Source: JBBRBB01 sp038206235
GTDB lineage: Bacteria > Bacteroidota > Bacteroidia > Chitinophagales > Chitinophagaceae
Assembly (NCBI GenBank): GCA_038206235.1
Contig: JBBRBB010000012.1
Location: 1 to 64,000 of the forward strand
Direction: 5' to 3'
DNA: 64,000 nt
In this document: positions 1 through 9,700 of the stretch, one piece after another
Layout of the letters: every line of letters begins with the position of its first letter
Position numbering within the stretch: the first letter of the stretch is position 1
Notes under the pieces: generated by a model
What the model saw: the letters and a program-made list of their open reading frames with translations, nothing else
Told to the model about the DNA's origin: nothing
The model's database searches: none
Position numbers and translations under genes: made by a program

Positions 1-2
1 AA

Positions 3-98
3 CCTGGAAAAGCTGTTGACAACTTTATCCAAAAAATGATTTACGTTTTAAAAGAGTTCGTCAAAACAAATAATACAGTAAACAATTTAACAATCTAA
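3..98 (+). CDS. C-terminal end of an unidentified upstream gene (partial)
   Basis: Frame 3 is open from the window edge to a TAA at 96-98 and encodes about 31 residues beginning PGKAVDNFIQKM. The composition is protein-like and the stop lies 10 bp before the next start, on the same strand. No family can be named from so short a tail, and the frame could be open by chance. Confidence 0.3.
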   Translation, partial: PGKAVDNFIQKMIYVLKEFVKTNNTVNNLTI

Positions 99-108
99 AA
101 ATAAAATT

Positions 109-549
109 ATGGCACTTATCAATCCTCACATCAACTTCAACGGAAATGCAGAAGAAGCATTTACTTTTTACAAATCAGTATTTGGCGGAGAGTTTGCAAA
201 AATTATTCGTTTCAAAGACCTTGCAAGTCCTGAATTCAGGGCTGCGGAAAAGGAAGAAAATAAAATTATGCATATTGCTTTGCCTATCGGTAAATGTAAT
301 ATGTTGATGGCAAATGATGTTCCGGAAATTTTGGGAAAAACAAACGAAAATGAGAACAGAAGTAAAATTGCAATAAGTGCAGAAAGTAAAGAAGAAGCAG
401 ACAAATTATTTAATGGGCTTTCAGCAGGAGGACAAATAGAAGGACCTATAGGGTATAGTGACTGGGGTTCATATTTTGGTTGTTTTAGAGATAAATACGG
501 TATTGAATGGATAGTAGATTTTGACCCAAAATTCAACGGAAAAGTATAA
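109..549 (+). CDS. VOC-family (PhnB-like glyoxalase fold) protein
   Basis: This 146-residue protein has the features of the PhnB/3-demethylubiquinone-methyltransferase-like branch of the vicinal oxygen chelate superfamily. The start INPHINFNGNAEEAF and the following FYKSVFGGEF are typical of the group, as are the late GYSDWGSYFGCFRDKYGIEW stretch and a C-terminal VDFD. Such proteins are small cytoplasmic dimers of mostly unassigned function; some are resistance or lyase enzymes. Length is normal and the ATG is the obvious start. It is the first of three unrelated plus-strand genes separated by attC-like inverted-repeat elements, so it may be a mobile cassette gene. The substrate cannot be predicted. 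Confidence 0.85.
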   Translation: MALINPHINFNGNAEEAFTFYKSVFGGEFAKIIRFKDLASPEFRAAEKEENKIMHIALPIGKCNMLMANDVPEILGKTNENENRSKIAISAESKEEADKLFNGLSAGGQIEGPIGYSDWGSYFGCFRDKYGIEWIVDFDPKFNGKV

Positions 550-817
550 GCAGAAAACAACGAACGCCTAACATTGCATTTCCGCACATTGGGGCTTGAC
601 TCCTATTTCTGCATCATTTTATCGCTATTGGGCATTTGTTCGGGCTGGACAATCTTTATTCAACATTTTATGTAACTTCAGCATCAAATCAATGTGCGGC
701 TTGACGATCCGGGCTTGACCAGCATCAAATTCCCTAACCTTCGGCAATGCAAAACGTTGTGCGTCATGCGACCATACCACCTAAATGCTTCAATCTGAAA
801 GTAATTTATAATAAACA
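550..817 (+). repeat. attC-like inverted-repeat element A
   Basis: A non-coding stretch starts 17 bp after the VOC gene. A left end GCCTAAC (566-572) fits the integron core pattern RYYYAAC, and the right end GTTGTGC (756-762) fits GTTRRRY with one mismatch. The flanks form an imperfect inverted repeat: AACATTGCATTTCCG on the left is matched by the complement of CGGCAATGCAAAACGTT on the right. An inner perfect 10-bp inverted repeat pairs CCGCACATTG (582-591) with CAATGTGCGG (690-699). Several GGGCTTGAC or GGGCTGGAC words occur inside. It is about 200 bp long, larger than a classical attC, and no integrase is present in the window, so the identification is an inference. Confidence 0.5.
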
Positions 818-1366
818 ATGAAACCAATTTTTACAATACATGCTGGTGAATATTTAGTAGCAGCCGCAATTGAAAAGAAATTTCGTGAATACAATATTTG
901 GTTGCCAAGTAAGGACACTGGAATTGACCTTTTAGTAACCAATAATACCAACGCTAAAACGACATCTTTGCAAGTAAAGTTTTCAAAGGATTTTAGTACA
1001 ACACATACCAAAGAAATTTTCAGACCAGATATTAAAGGGGCAGGTTGGTGGACTTTAAATAGAGAAAAAATAAAAAAATCGAAAGCTGATTTATGGGTAT
1101 TCATTTTGTATAGTTTGGAAAGGAAGGTTCATGATTTTGTAATAATTACACCCATGGAACTTTTAAATATATTTGATAATACCAGCAGGACTTCAAATCT
1201 CATTCATTGTTATATTACGGTGACAAATCATAATACAGTTTTTGAAACACGTGGACTTAACGATAATGACATGCAACTTATTTGTGGTAACCGTTTCAGT
1301 GACCAATATAGAGATTTGAAAAAACATCTTAATAATTGGACACCCATGACACAAAAATTGAAGTGA
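818..1366 (+). CDS. Hypothetical protein with a PD-(D/E)XK nuclease-like signature
   Basis: This 182-residue protein is not recognised as a named family. Its N-terminal half has a helix (GEYLVAAAIEKKF) followed by TGIDLLV with Asp37 and then SLQVKFSK with Gln52-Val-Lys54. The spacing of D and Q-x-K across two strands is the layout of PD-(D/E)XK folds, as in restriction-like or DUF4365-like proteins that bind or cut nucleic acid. The C-terminal part is basic and ends PMTQKLK. No membrane segment or signal peptide is visible. It stands alone between attC-like elements A and B, as expected for a cassette-borne accessory gene. Nuclease activity is an inference from the motif only. Confidence 0.6.
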   Translation: MKPIFTIHAGEYLVAAAIEKKFREYNIWLPSKDTGIDLLVTNNTNAKTTSLQVKFSKDFSTTHTKEIFRPDIKGAGWWTLNREKIKKSKADLWVFILYSLERKVHDFVIITPMELLNIFDNTSRTSNLIHCYITVTNHNTVFETRGLNDNDMQLICGNRFSDQYRDLKKHLNNWTPMTQKLK

Positions 1367-1589
1367 CATAATTTTAATTGAAGCACGAACGCACAACATG
1401 AGTATTTGCAAAAGCAGGGCTGGACATTGGAGCAATCGGCAGCAAATCTTTATTCAGCTTTTGTTCGGGCTTGACGTTCTTTGCTCAGCAACAAATGTTA
1501 TCTTCAACAAAAATTATTAATCGGCATTTGTACCGGGCTTGACGTTCAATGAATGCCCTGCCATCGCAAATACCTGAACGTTGTATAAC
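1367..1589 (+). repeat. attC-like inverted-repeat element B
   Basis: This element starts about 25 bp after the stop of the nuclease-like gene. Its left arm GCACAACATGAGTATTTGC (1391-1409) pairs imperfectly with the right arm GCAAATACCTGAACGTTGT (1566-1584); the 8-bp core GTATTTGC/GCAAATAC is perfect. An inner perfect pair is GCAGGGC (1414-1420) with GCCCTGC (1555-1561). The same GGGCTTGACGTT word seen in element A occurs twice. Ends and architecture match element A although most of the sequence differs, which is how attC sites behave. Confidence 0.5.
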
Positions 1590-1789
1590 GAACAAAAGTA
1601 TTTTCAGTAAAAGCCGTTTACCCATCCTTCGCAAAAGCAAAAGAGAAGCAATGCCACAGATAAGCCAATACAATTTTCTTCACATTACTTTTTCAAATGC
1701 ACCTGCTCTTTTTATAACTTTATGCGGGCTTACGGAAGCCTTCGGCAATACCTGAAATATTAATTGCAGGCATAAAAGACAGCAGCATA
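1590..1789 (+). other. Non-coding spacer with a remnant third element C
   Basis: No convincing gene is seen. Near its right end the words GCGGGCTTACGG and CCTTCGGCAATACCTGAA (about 1722-1755) resemble the right arms of elements A (CCTTCGGCAATGCAAAA) and B (GCAAATACCTGAACG). This suggests a degenerate or truncated third attC-like site just before the quinone oxidoreductase gene. Short open frames here have no protein-like composition. Confidence 0.35.
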
Positions 1790-2752
1790 ATGAAAGCGAT
1801 AACATTTTCATCATTCGGAAATTCAGATGTTCTTGAATATAAAGACATACCCAATCCAATCTTAAAAGATAATGAGATATTGGCAGAAATGAAATCAATC
1901 GGGTTGAATTTCGCTGATATTTACAGACGCAAAGGCAATTATCATCTCAAGGGAAATCCACCTTACATAGCAGGATACGAAGGTGCCGGCGTTGTAATAG
2001 ATAACAACGGGCACATTGATTTTAAAACAGGCGACAGAATTGGCTTTGCTGATGTTCCTTTTGCCAATGCCGAATTAGTAGCCGTGCCTGTTAGTCACGC
2101 TATACCTTTGCCCCATTCAATTACTTTTGAAATGGCTGCCTCTGTTTTGCTGCAGGGCTTAACAGCTCATTATTTGGCTACAGATAGTCATCAGGTGCAG
2201 CAAAATGAAGTGATATTAATTCATGCAGCATCAGGTGGCGTAGGGCAATTATTGACGCAAATTTGTAAACTAAAAAAGGCTAAAGTCATTGGGTTAACGA
2301 CTTCTGAAAACAAGAAACCGATTATTCTAAGTGCAGGGGCTGATGCCGTTTTTAATCTGAAAGATGATTGGAAAAAAGAAGTATTCATATTTACACAAGA
2401 CAAAGGTGTTGATGTTGCTTATGATAGTGTGGGCAGCACATTGATGGATAGTTTTGAAGTTACCAAACAAACAGGCAAAGTTATTTTTTATGGAATGAGC
2501 GGCGGAAACCCTCCATTGATTAACCCGCGAATGATGATGGATACCTCCAAAACACTTACCGGTGGCGATTTGTGGTGTTACTTAACATCAAAAGAAGAAC
2601 GCATAAAAAGAGCAAATCAAATATTTGATTGGATAAGCAACAAACAATTAGTGCTTGCCCCGCCTGTTATTTTCAAGCTTTCAGAAGGAAAGAAAGCGCA
2701 TGATTTTTTAGAGAGCGGAAAAAGTGCAGGAAAAGTACTATTAACTCCTTAA
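1790..2752 (+). CDS. NADPH:quinone oxidoreductase, MDR/zinc-independent alcohol dehydrogenase family
   Basis: This 320-residue protein is of normal length for the quinone-oxidoreductase branch of the medium-chain dehydrogenase superfamily, which reduces quinones or enones with NADPH in the cytoplasm. The N-terminal catalytic domain shows SIGLNFADIYRRKGNY and PPYIAGYEGAGVV. The Rossmann domain carries HAASGGVGQLLTQ (dinucleotide-binding GGVG), then a GADAVFNLK segment and YDSVGSTLMDSF. The cysteine ligands of zinc alcohol dehydrogenases are absent. The C-terminal GKSAGKVLLTP is typical. The ATG is preceded by remnant element C, so the gene could belong to the same cassette-like array. The substrate is not predictable. 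Confidence 0.88.
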   Translation: MKAITFSSFGNSDVLEYKDIPNPILKDNEILAEMKSIGLNFADIYRRKGNYHLKGNPPYIAGYEGAGVVIDNNGHIDFKTGDRIGFADVPFANAELVAVPVSHAIPLPHSITFEMAASVLLQGLTAHYLATDSHQVQQNEVILIHAASGGVGQLLTQICKLKKAKVIGLTTSENKKPIILSAGADAVFNLKDDWKKEVFIFTQDKGVDVAYDSVGSTLMDSFEVTKQTGKVIFYGMSGGNPPLINPRMMMDTSKTLTGGDLWCYLTSKEERIKRANQIFDWISNKQLVLAPPVIFKLSEGKKAHDFLESGKSAGKVLLTP

Positions 2753-2845
2753 AAAAAACGATGAAAAAAATATCTTTCTTAATTAAAAAATAACCATCGA
2801 ATCACATACCACATCGTATTTGGAATTTGGCGATTGGGAGTAATT

Positions 2846-3532
2846 ATGAAAATACACATCATACAACACCTCGAACACGAAAACGCAGGTTTCATTCTTG
2901 ATTGGGCAAACGAAAGACATCATCATCTTTCTTTTAGTTTTTTGTTTGAACCCAATATTGCATTTCCTGATGTTGATGATTTTGACATGCTTGTTATTTT
3001 GGGCGGCACAATGAGTGTGCATGATGAAAAAAAATTTAAATGGCTAAAGGCTGAAAAGGAATTTATAAAACAAACCATACAAGCCAATAAAATTATTGCA
3101 GCAATTTGTTTGGGTTCTCAATTGCTTGCAGAAGCTTTGGGCAGCAAAGTATATCGAAATAAATATAAAGAAATAGGTTTCTTTCCGGTAAGAAAAACGA
3201 ATGCAGGCAGGCAGGATAATGTAATTGCACATATTCCTGAAACATGGCAGGTATTTCATTGGCATGGCGACACATTCGACATTCCGCAGGGAGCTGTCCA
3301 TTTATTTTATTCTGATGCCTGCCAAATTCAGGCGTTTAGAAAAGATAAAATGATCGGCTTGCAATTTCACCCTGAAATGAATACAACACTTTTGAAAGCA
3401 ATGATAAATTTTGAAAGGGATGAACTGATAAAATCCAGTTATGTGCAAACAGAAGCTGAGTTATTTAAAAATGATACAACAAGCCGGAATAAAATATATT
3501 TTTTTGAACTATTGGATAAAATAATTCAATGA
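2846..3532 (+). CDS. Type 1 glutamine amidotransferase (GMP synthase-like class I GATase)
   Basis: I start this gene at the ATG at 2846 (MKIHIIQHLE), rather than the in-frame TTG 12 bp upstream, giving 228 residues. It has the class I glutamine amidotransferase fold: LVILGGTMSVHD near residue 50, a nucleophile elbow AAICLGSQLLAE with Cys88, and GLQFHPEMN with His175 and Glu177 completing the triad. No synthetase domain is attached. Stand-alone members of this family hydrolyse glutamine or gamma-glutamyl amides in the cytoplasm, often with an unknown acceptor. It lies 93 bp downstream of the quinone oxidoreductase gene on the same strand and has no obvious functional link to it. Confidence 0.85.
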   Translation: MKIHIIQHLEHENAGFILDWANERHHHLSFSFLFEPNIAFPDVDDFDMLVILGGTMSVHDEKKFKWLKAEKEFIKQTIQANKIIAAICLGSQLLAEALGSKVYRNKYKEIGFFPVRKTNAGRQDNVIAHIPETWQVFHWHGDTFDIPQGAVHLFYSDACQIQAFRKDKMIGLQFHPEMNTTLLKAMINFERDELIKSSYVQTEAELFKNDTTSRNKIYFFELLDKIIQ

Positions 3533-3548
3533 AAGAAGAAATCTTTTC

Positions 3549-5570
3549 TCATCTTATCAAAACCGTTGTTTCCTTCAATGCATATTTTTTTCCGGTATCA
3601 TGATGCGTGTAAGTAAGCGTCCATACATATACGCCGGAGGGTTGCGGGTTTCCATTTATATTTCCATCCCATTTACGTGTCCAGTCTTTTGTTTCAAAAA
3701 TTACCTGTCCTAATCTGTTATAAATTCTGAATTCAAGATTATCTGCCTTGTATGCATTCACAGGATAGAGATAATCATTCAAGCCATCGCCATTCGGTGT
3801 AAAGCCTGTGGGCACTGCAATATAACAGGTGTATAAAACTTTCAACTGCGTGACAGCAGTATCATAACAACCAATATCATTTTGGGTGATGAGTGTTACA
3901 GGATAAATTCTTCCATCACGTGTGGGTGCAGAAGGATAATTTTTTGGTGAAGGATTTTGCAGCGTGCTCGCAGTGCCATCCCCAAACTGCCACCACCATG
4001 AAATTATTTTTCCTATACTGGTGTCTTTGAAAACAGCAGCATCTTCGGGACACAATTCTAAAGAGGGCGGCGCCGTGGTGAAGGCTGCCTTCAATTCATT
4101 ATCGAGCAAAATATTTACCGAAGATGTATCGGTACATACACCATTGGATACTTGTAAGCGAATATTTTTTGTGCCATAAGTTGTAAAGAGAAATAAGGAA
4201 TCCCGTGCAGTGCTTGTGCCGTCTATATCAAATGTCCAGTTCCATCCATCCACATTATTTCTGCCATCGTGTGTGTATGTGAAAGTATCATACACGCATC
4301 CTAATCCAACGCTGTAATTAAAAGCGGCAGAGACCGTATCAACCGTTATAAAAGGCAATGAATAGATGGCCGGTGTTTCCTGTGCGCATTCATCAACAAT
4401 GCTGTTTCCATCATTCCCAATCTTCAAAGCAATTTGATAAGCGCCTGCTGTTTGTATAGGCTGCGTAAACCAAACTTTAATAACATTTGATAATCCATTT
4501 GCACAATCTGCGCCGGCGCCTTTTATTGTTACACCATTTGTTCCGGTAACAAAGAAATCACTTCCATCTGCATCAACAGAGCTGCATCGAATGTTATTGC
4601 GAAAAACGAGATACAAAGTATCAGGCGCACAGGCTACGGGATAAAGACTATCCATAGGTGTGGGCTGAATAGCGTATACAGTAAAAGGCACACTATCGCC
4701 AACAGGAATATTTGCATTGCAGTTATCGAGCAGTGTATTTGCATCAGTACCGTTTTGAACAGCAAGAGAATAATTTCCCGGAGGCAAAGGCTGAGTAAGG
4801 GTGATGAGCAAAGAATCCATATCAAATCCTGCACTGCATCCAAAACCTGTTACCGATTGAATGACTGAAGCGGTGGGAGGCGTAATAATAAAATCACTTC
4901 CATCAGGTGCAAGGGTTTTACATTTCATTCTTTTATTCAGCTTAAGAGTTATGGTGCTGCCATCGCAACTTGCCAGTGCACTTTGCAGTGCCGGTTTTGT
5001 TGTATCTGTAATGCTCGCAGAGCCGCCGCCAAAAGAAAGACTATACCCATTGGGCGCATCAGTAAAATGACTGATGAGCAAAAGATAATCTTTCCCCTGT
5101 TGCAACAGTGGCATAGAACTGAATGCAGGATAAGAAAAACCCGCACAATTAACGAGTGAACGTCCGCTTGAAGATGTTCCCGTTTTACCGGGAACTGCTG
5201 ACCAGTTGCATGCAACAAATAAAGAAGCATCAGTATATACATCGTTGGGGTTACGGCCTGTAACATCGAAGAGTTGCCAGTCGTAATCATCAGATAAATT
5301 ATTTGGTGTAATGACAAATGCAAGTGTGCCCGAAGTGAAGCAGGTGAATTTATACCAGAAGGGATTTTTATCAGCGTAAGGTGTATTATCGTTGCAGGGA
5401 GTGGGAACAAGTTTGTTGCCGCAATAAGGAACGGTGCTCTGACTAAAAGTATCAACACCACAAACCGGAAATGCAGTAGATGGATTTTGCCCCAATGCCG
5501 TGCAGGTTTGAGAATACAGGTGAATGCATGTTAGCAGCAGGAAAATAAAAAACGAAATTTTTTTCTGCAT
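3549..5570 (-). CDS. Secreted PKD-domain protein with T9SS type B sorting domain
   Basis: This 673-residue protein has a clear signal peptide (MQKKISFFIFLLLTC, predicted cleavage after the LYSQ region). Repeated DGSDFxxT / VxFTQPLxxGxY modules (about residues 190-420) look like Ig-like surface repeats. A PKD domain follows (FGDGTASTLQNPSP, about 525-545). The last ~90 residues are the gliding-motility-associated C-terminal domain: VPTGFTPNGDGLNDYLYP, then IYNRLGQVIFET, WDGNINGNPQPSGVYVW and a terminal basic KETTVLIR. That domain directs export through the type IX secretion system and attachment at the cell surface. The ligand is unknown; an adhesin or gliding-associated role is an inference. 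It is convergent with the amidotransferase gene (16 bp apart). Confidence 0.9.
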   Translation of the reverse strand: MQKKISFFIFLLLTCIHLYSQTCTALGQNPSTAFPVCGVDTFSQSTVPYCGNKLVPTPCNDNTPYADKNPFWYKFTCFTSGTLAFVITPNNLSDDYDWQLFDVTGRNPNDVYTDASLFVACNWSAVPGKTGTSSSGRSLVNCAGFSYPAFSSMPLLQQGKDYLLLISHFTDAPNGYSLSFGGGSASITDTTKPALQSALASCDGSTITLKLNKRMKCKTLAPDGSDFIITPPTASVIQSVTGFGCSAGFDMDSLLITLTQPLPPGNYSLAVQNGTDANTLLDNCNANIPVGDSVPFTVYAIQPTPMDSLYPVACAPDTLYLVFRNNIRCSSVDADGSDFFVTGTNGVTIKGAGADCANGLSNVIKVWFTQPIQTAGAYQIALKIGNDGNSIVDECAQETPAIYSLPFITVDTVSAAFNYSVGLGCVYDTFTYTHDGRNNVDGWNWTFDIDGTSTARDSLFLFTTYGTKNIRLQVSNGVCTDTSSVNILLDNELKAAFTTAPPSLELCPEDAAVFKDTSIGKIISWWWQFGDGTASTLQNPSPKNYPSAPTRDGRIYPVTLITQNDIGCYDTAVTQLKVLYTCYIAVPTGFTPNGDGLNDYLYPVNAYKADNLEFRIYNRLGQVIFETKDWTRKWDGNINGNPQPSGVYVWTLTYTHHDTGKKYALKETTVLIR

Positions 5571-5696
5571 ATAAGTAATAAAGATAAAGACAGCAAAACA
5601 ATAGAGCAGGCTGCAATGAAAATTTTACACTTTCATTCAAAACGTTTAACGCACACAAAATTTAGCTTTTTTCCATTTATTTTTTCGCACTTCATT

Positions 5697-5704
5697 TATT
5701 TTTG
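5697..5704 (+). promoter_or_regulatory. Possible Bacteroidota -7 promoter box
   Basis: TATTTTTG matches the Bacteroidota -7 consensus TAnnTTTG and lies 25 bp before the ATG at 5729. No good -33 TTTG is visible, so support is weak. Confidence 0.3.
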
Positions 5705-5728
5705 CTGACTGCAAAAAATAATTGCCAG

Positions 5729-6682
5729 ATGAAAAGAAAAAAAATTTTAACCGTAATTGTTTTGCTCCTTATCAGTGCCGCACTGGCTTTCGCTCTCTTT
5801 GTACCTGTTATACATAGAGACAAGATAGAAATTTCTTACTCTATGCAAACAATCCTGCAACAAATAAATGATGCCGGAAAGCTTGCCAAATGGTATAAGC
5901 CTTTTGGAGATGAAAGCTACCAAAATATAAATATTGATGCTGCGCATCACAAAGTATTTTCTAAGGATGAATTTGTTGAAATTGTAAAGGCTAATTCTTT
6001 TGCTGTGGAATTAAATGCAGGTAACAGCGACAGGCAAGAAAAAATTGTTTTTGAAGTAATACTTGATTCACTCTCGCAATTTAAAAGTTTTGTAACACTT
6101 GCATATCAAACTACCTTATTCCACAGGCTTTCCGGGTTAAATAAAATTGAAACAAGAGCAGAGCAAAGCCTTGTAAATCTTAAGGGTTATATTGAAGATA
6201 AAAAGCGATTGTATGGATATGATATTAAAAATATTCCGGTAACCGATACTTCTTTTTTATACACAAAAAAAATTGTGAGGCGTAATGAAATACAACAAGG
6301 CACCAAAGAAATATTTGACACTCTTTTGCAAGTTGCAAAAGAAAAGAAAGCGGAGTACAATGGGGTGAGAATATTTCATTCGGAAGCGCTCAATAAAGAT
6401 GAACAAGAATTATTTGCGGCAGTTGGCGTTAGCCACCGTATTGAAACGAATTACGGAGATAAAATTCACTACAGCATGATGCCATACAATGGAAATTTAC
6501 TTTCGGCAGAGTATGAAGGCCCGTTTGGAAATGTTGATAAGGTTTACAATGCACTGGAACAATATAAAGATGACCACAAGATGAGCAGCATGGCAATTCC
6601 TTTTCAAAAATTTTTAACCGATGGATATGGTTTTGCAGATACTCAGATTGTAAAGCTGAGAGTTTGTTACCCGGTGTATTGA
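5729..6682 (+). CDS. Membrane-anchored protein with GyrI-like (effector-binding) C-terminal region
   Basis: The start is taken at the ATG MKRKKILTV at 5729, giving 317 residues; an in-frame TTG 27 bp upstream is less likely. One N-terminal membrane segment follows a basic KRKK (about residues 5-25) and anchors the protein with the rest outside the cytoplasm. The middle part (about 30-180) resembles SRPBCC-like polyketide-cyclase domains only weakly. The C-terminal ~150 residues, with MPYNGNLLSAEYEGPFGNVDKVYNALE and a terminal VKLRVCYPVY, resemble GyrI-like bacterial effector-binding domains that bind small molecules. The biological role is unknown. The gene is immediately followed by a 7-nt tandem array. 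Confidence 0.6.
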   Translation: MKRKKILTVIVLLLISAALAFALFVPVIHRDKIEISYSMQTILQQINDAGKLAKWYKPFGDESYQNINIDAAHHKVFSKDEFVEIVKANSFAVELNAGNSDRQEKIVFEVILDSLSQFKSFVTLAYQTTLFHRLSGLNKIETRAEQSLVNLKGYIEDKKRLYGYDIKNIPVTDTSFLYTKKIVRRNEIQQGTKEIFDTLLQVAKEKKAEYNGVRIFHSEALNKDEQELFAAVGVSHRIETNYGDKIHYSMMPYNGNLLSAEYEGPFGNVDKVYNALEQYKDDHKMSSMAIPFQKFLTDGYGFADTQIVKLRVCYPVY

Positions 6683-6687
6683 TTCAG

Positions 6688-6750
6688 CAGTTGGCAGTTG
6701 GCAGTCAGTAGTTAGTAGTCAGTAGTTAGTAGTTAGTAGTCAGCAGTCGG
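6688..6750. repeat. Degenerate heptanucleotide array, nine units
   Basis: Nine consecutive 7-nt words in exact phase: CAGTTGG twice, CAGTCAG, TAGTTAG, TAGTCAG, TAGTTAG twice, TAGTCAG and CAGTCGG. Units differ at two or three positions, but the register never slips. The array begins 5 bp after a stop codon. Confidence 0.9.
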
Positions 6751-6782
6751 TTGAGTTGGAACAAAAAAAAATTATCGCAATG

Positions 6783-9700
6783 TTAGGGTTGCTGCTGTGT
6801 TGTAATTACGATTGCACTATCATTGTTTCTTGCCAGTACAAAAGATTGCTGATGATTCAGAATTTTAATTGGGCGAACATGCCGTGTTTCTCCCTTTACC
6901 TGCAAGCCATTCATGCTTTCACAGGTAAATGAATCATTTCCATGATTTATTAAAAGTGTTCCATAATCAGCATCATAGCGTCCCATTTCTATATTATTCC
7001 CATAAAAATTACCAACCAATAAAATATCAGGCAACGAATCATTGTTGGCATTTATAACTGTCGCATCCCTAAAGGAAGAAAGCTGCGCCCGCCATGGCAA
7101 AGCCTTAGCTGTAAAATTGAAATTACCTTCGTTGATGAGTACAGCATTGGAAAAATAATTTGCAGTGTACACATTTGCAGCATTCAGTTTTTCCTTTGTA
7201 AAAATATCCTTGAGCGAAGCTTTTGCAAGGTCCGATGCGTACAAAAATTTTTTCTTTAAAACAGGCATTTGCTTTTCGAGCTCTGCCTTATTTGCAAAAG
7301 GAATTTCTTTTCCCTGCAGATAATATGTAAGCACTTGTTCTTTTTTACCATTGCCATCAAAATCGCCATAATACATTTTTACCGGTTCGTTTTGTGACGC
7401 TTTGAGACGGGTGTTTAAACCAAGATTACCGGTGATAAAATCAATGTCGCCATCATTATCAATATCGCAGGGGTAAACAAAATTCCACCAGCCTTTATTT
7501 GTTGTAAGCTGTTTTTTGATAAAGCTGCCATTATTGTTGATGTATGCAATTATTCCATCCCACTCTAAAGAAAGAATTAAATCTTTGTCGCCATCTTTAT
7601 CCAAATCAATCCAGCTGGCGCTTGTGATAAAACCTTCTTGTGAAAGTTCTTTGGAATATTTGACAGTAACATCATTAAATTTTCCTGTGCCATCATTTTG
7701 CAATAAATATGATGTGGGCATTTGCCCATATTCCCAGGGCACTGCTCTGCCGCCGACAAACAAATCCACATAGCCATCGCCTGTAAAATCGTAAGGAACA
7801 ATGCAGGATGCAGTAAGAAAAATATTATCAAAAGCGTTTTGCAATTTTGTGAGATTGGCTTTTCCATCATTCAAATAAACACGCGGCTGCAGATGTTCAT
7901 CAGCGCCATAATATTCATTGCCGCCGCTTGCAACTACTAAGTCTGTATGTTTATCATTATTCACATCAACCCAGCAAGCATCAACATCTTCATACACGCT
8001 GTCTCTGTCAATCGCAGGCTGTAATGATTTTTGAAATTTGCCCGATAATGTTTGCATAAACACTGCACTTTTTTCTCTTTTTGATGAGCCGATGAAAACA
8101 TCATCTAAGCCATCACCATTCATATCGTCTACTGCAAGAGCGGGCCCTTCTGCAGAGCATGTATGCGGGATTAAAAGCTCACGGTCAAATTCATTGAAAG
8201 GATTTTCTTTGTGAAGAAACTGAAGGTTTACATCTTTTGTTACATCAGTTATTCGATTTGTTGTGTTCTTCCAATAAGTAGTCAATATTTTATAATCGAA
8301 TGCAGGTAAACCGTTTTTATAACTAAAAGTTATGCGTGGAGACGCTGATGAATATTGAATGGATTGATAAGTGTTATCGGGCCACACCAGAAACATAGAA
8401 TCTATTTTAGTATTATTAAACCCAATTTGCAACGGAATTTGCATGCTCGACTGAAAACCCTTTACCGGAAAGCTTTCGTACGTCCTTATTCCGCCGTTAG
8501 CAAACAAAATAATCTTTGCGCCGATTGCATTGATGTTTGCGGGAGCGCCTTTTAATTTTATTTGAAGATAGTTTTGTGTTTTTGCATCATTGCTTTTGTT
8601 TTGATATAATAACACAGGTGCATCAATAGTATTCACTGCAATATCAAGGTCGCCATCATTATCAAAATCAGCATACACAGCGCCGTTAGAAAAACCTGGC
8701 TGTTCATTTTTTATTTCTTTGCCAACATCAGTGAATTGGGCATTGCCATTATTTTTAAAAAACCTGTTTGTAAGCTTTATTTCAGGAAACTTATCAATAA
8801 GCGTCATATCTTTTTCTTTCATATCATTCGTTCTTATCTTTTCCTGTATCACATCATTGGAAACATAATTTACATAATCAATGTCGTTTAGTCTTTTCGG
8901 TATGCCATTCGATATAAATAAATCTTTTAGGCCATCATTATCAAAATCAACCCACAAAGGGCTCCAGCTCCAGTCTGTAGCGGCAACGCCAGCATACAAA
9001 CCCACTTCACTAAACATTCCGTTTCTGCAATTCAACTGCAAATTATTTCGTGTGTATTGATAATTATAGCCATAACCAATCTTTGCATAAAAGGTATTGT
9101 ATTCATCTTCGCCTAATGAGCGTTTCAGCATGTAAGGGTCTGATGGCAGCATGTCCATTGAAATGATTTCAGGATATGCATCATTATTAATATCAGCGAC
9201 ATCAACACCCATTGAGAACTGGCTGGTGTGCATCATGCACTCATTCAAATCTTCTTTGAATGTGCCATTTTTTTGATTGATGTAGAGATAATCATTCTCG
9301 TGAAAATCATTTCCGATATAAATATCGGGATAGCCATCGAGATTAATGTTTGCAACGCAAATACCAAGTCCGTAACCTATTGCAGAACTGTTGATACCGG
9401 TTTCTTTTGTAACATCGGAAAAAGCCTCCCCCTTCCCGATAGCTCCGATAGCTATCGGAAGGACTCCGGTGGAGGGGGAAATATTGTGTCTGTTTGAATT
9501 TTCTTTAGCAGTATAAGAAATTAAATTGTTGCGATAGATGCGGTCTCCGGAAAGAGGATTATAAGTGCCGAGAAATAATTTTCGCTCTGCAAAATTTCCA
9601 TTTTGATGTACTGAATGATTTAGTAAATACATATCGAGGTCGCCATCCATATCGTAATCGAAGAAAGCTGCTTGTGTGCTGAAGCCTGAAAAATCGAGTC

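Noticed and set aside
1485..1673. 62-codon minus-strand frame with hydrophobic stretch
   Set aside because: It runs across attC-like element B and has no family or start context.
4949..5461. 170-codon minus-strand frame overlapping the T9SS protein
   Set aside because: It is an alternative frame of the well-supported sorting-domain protein.
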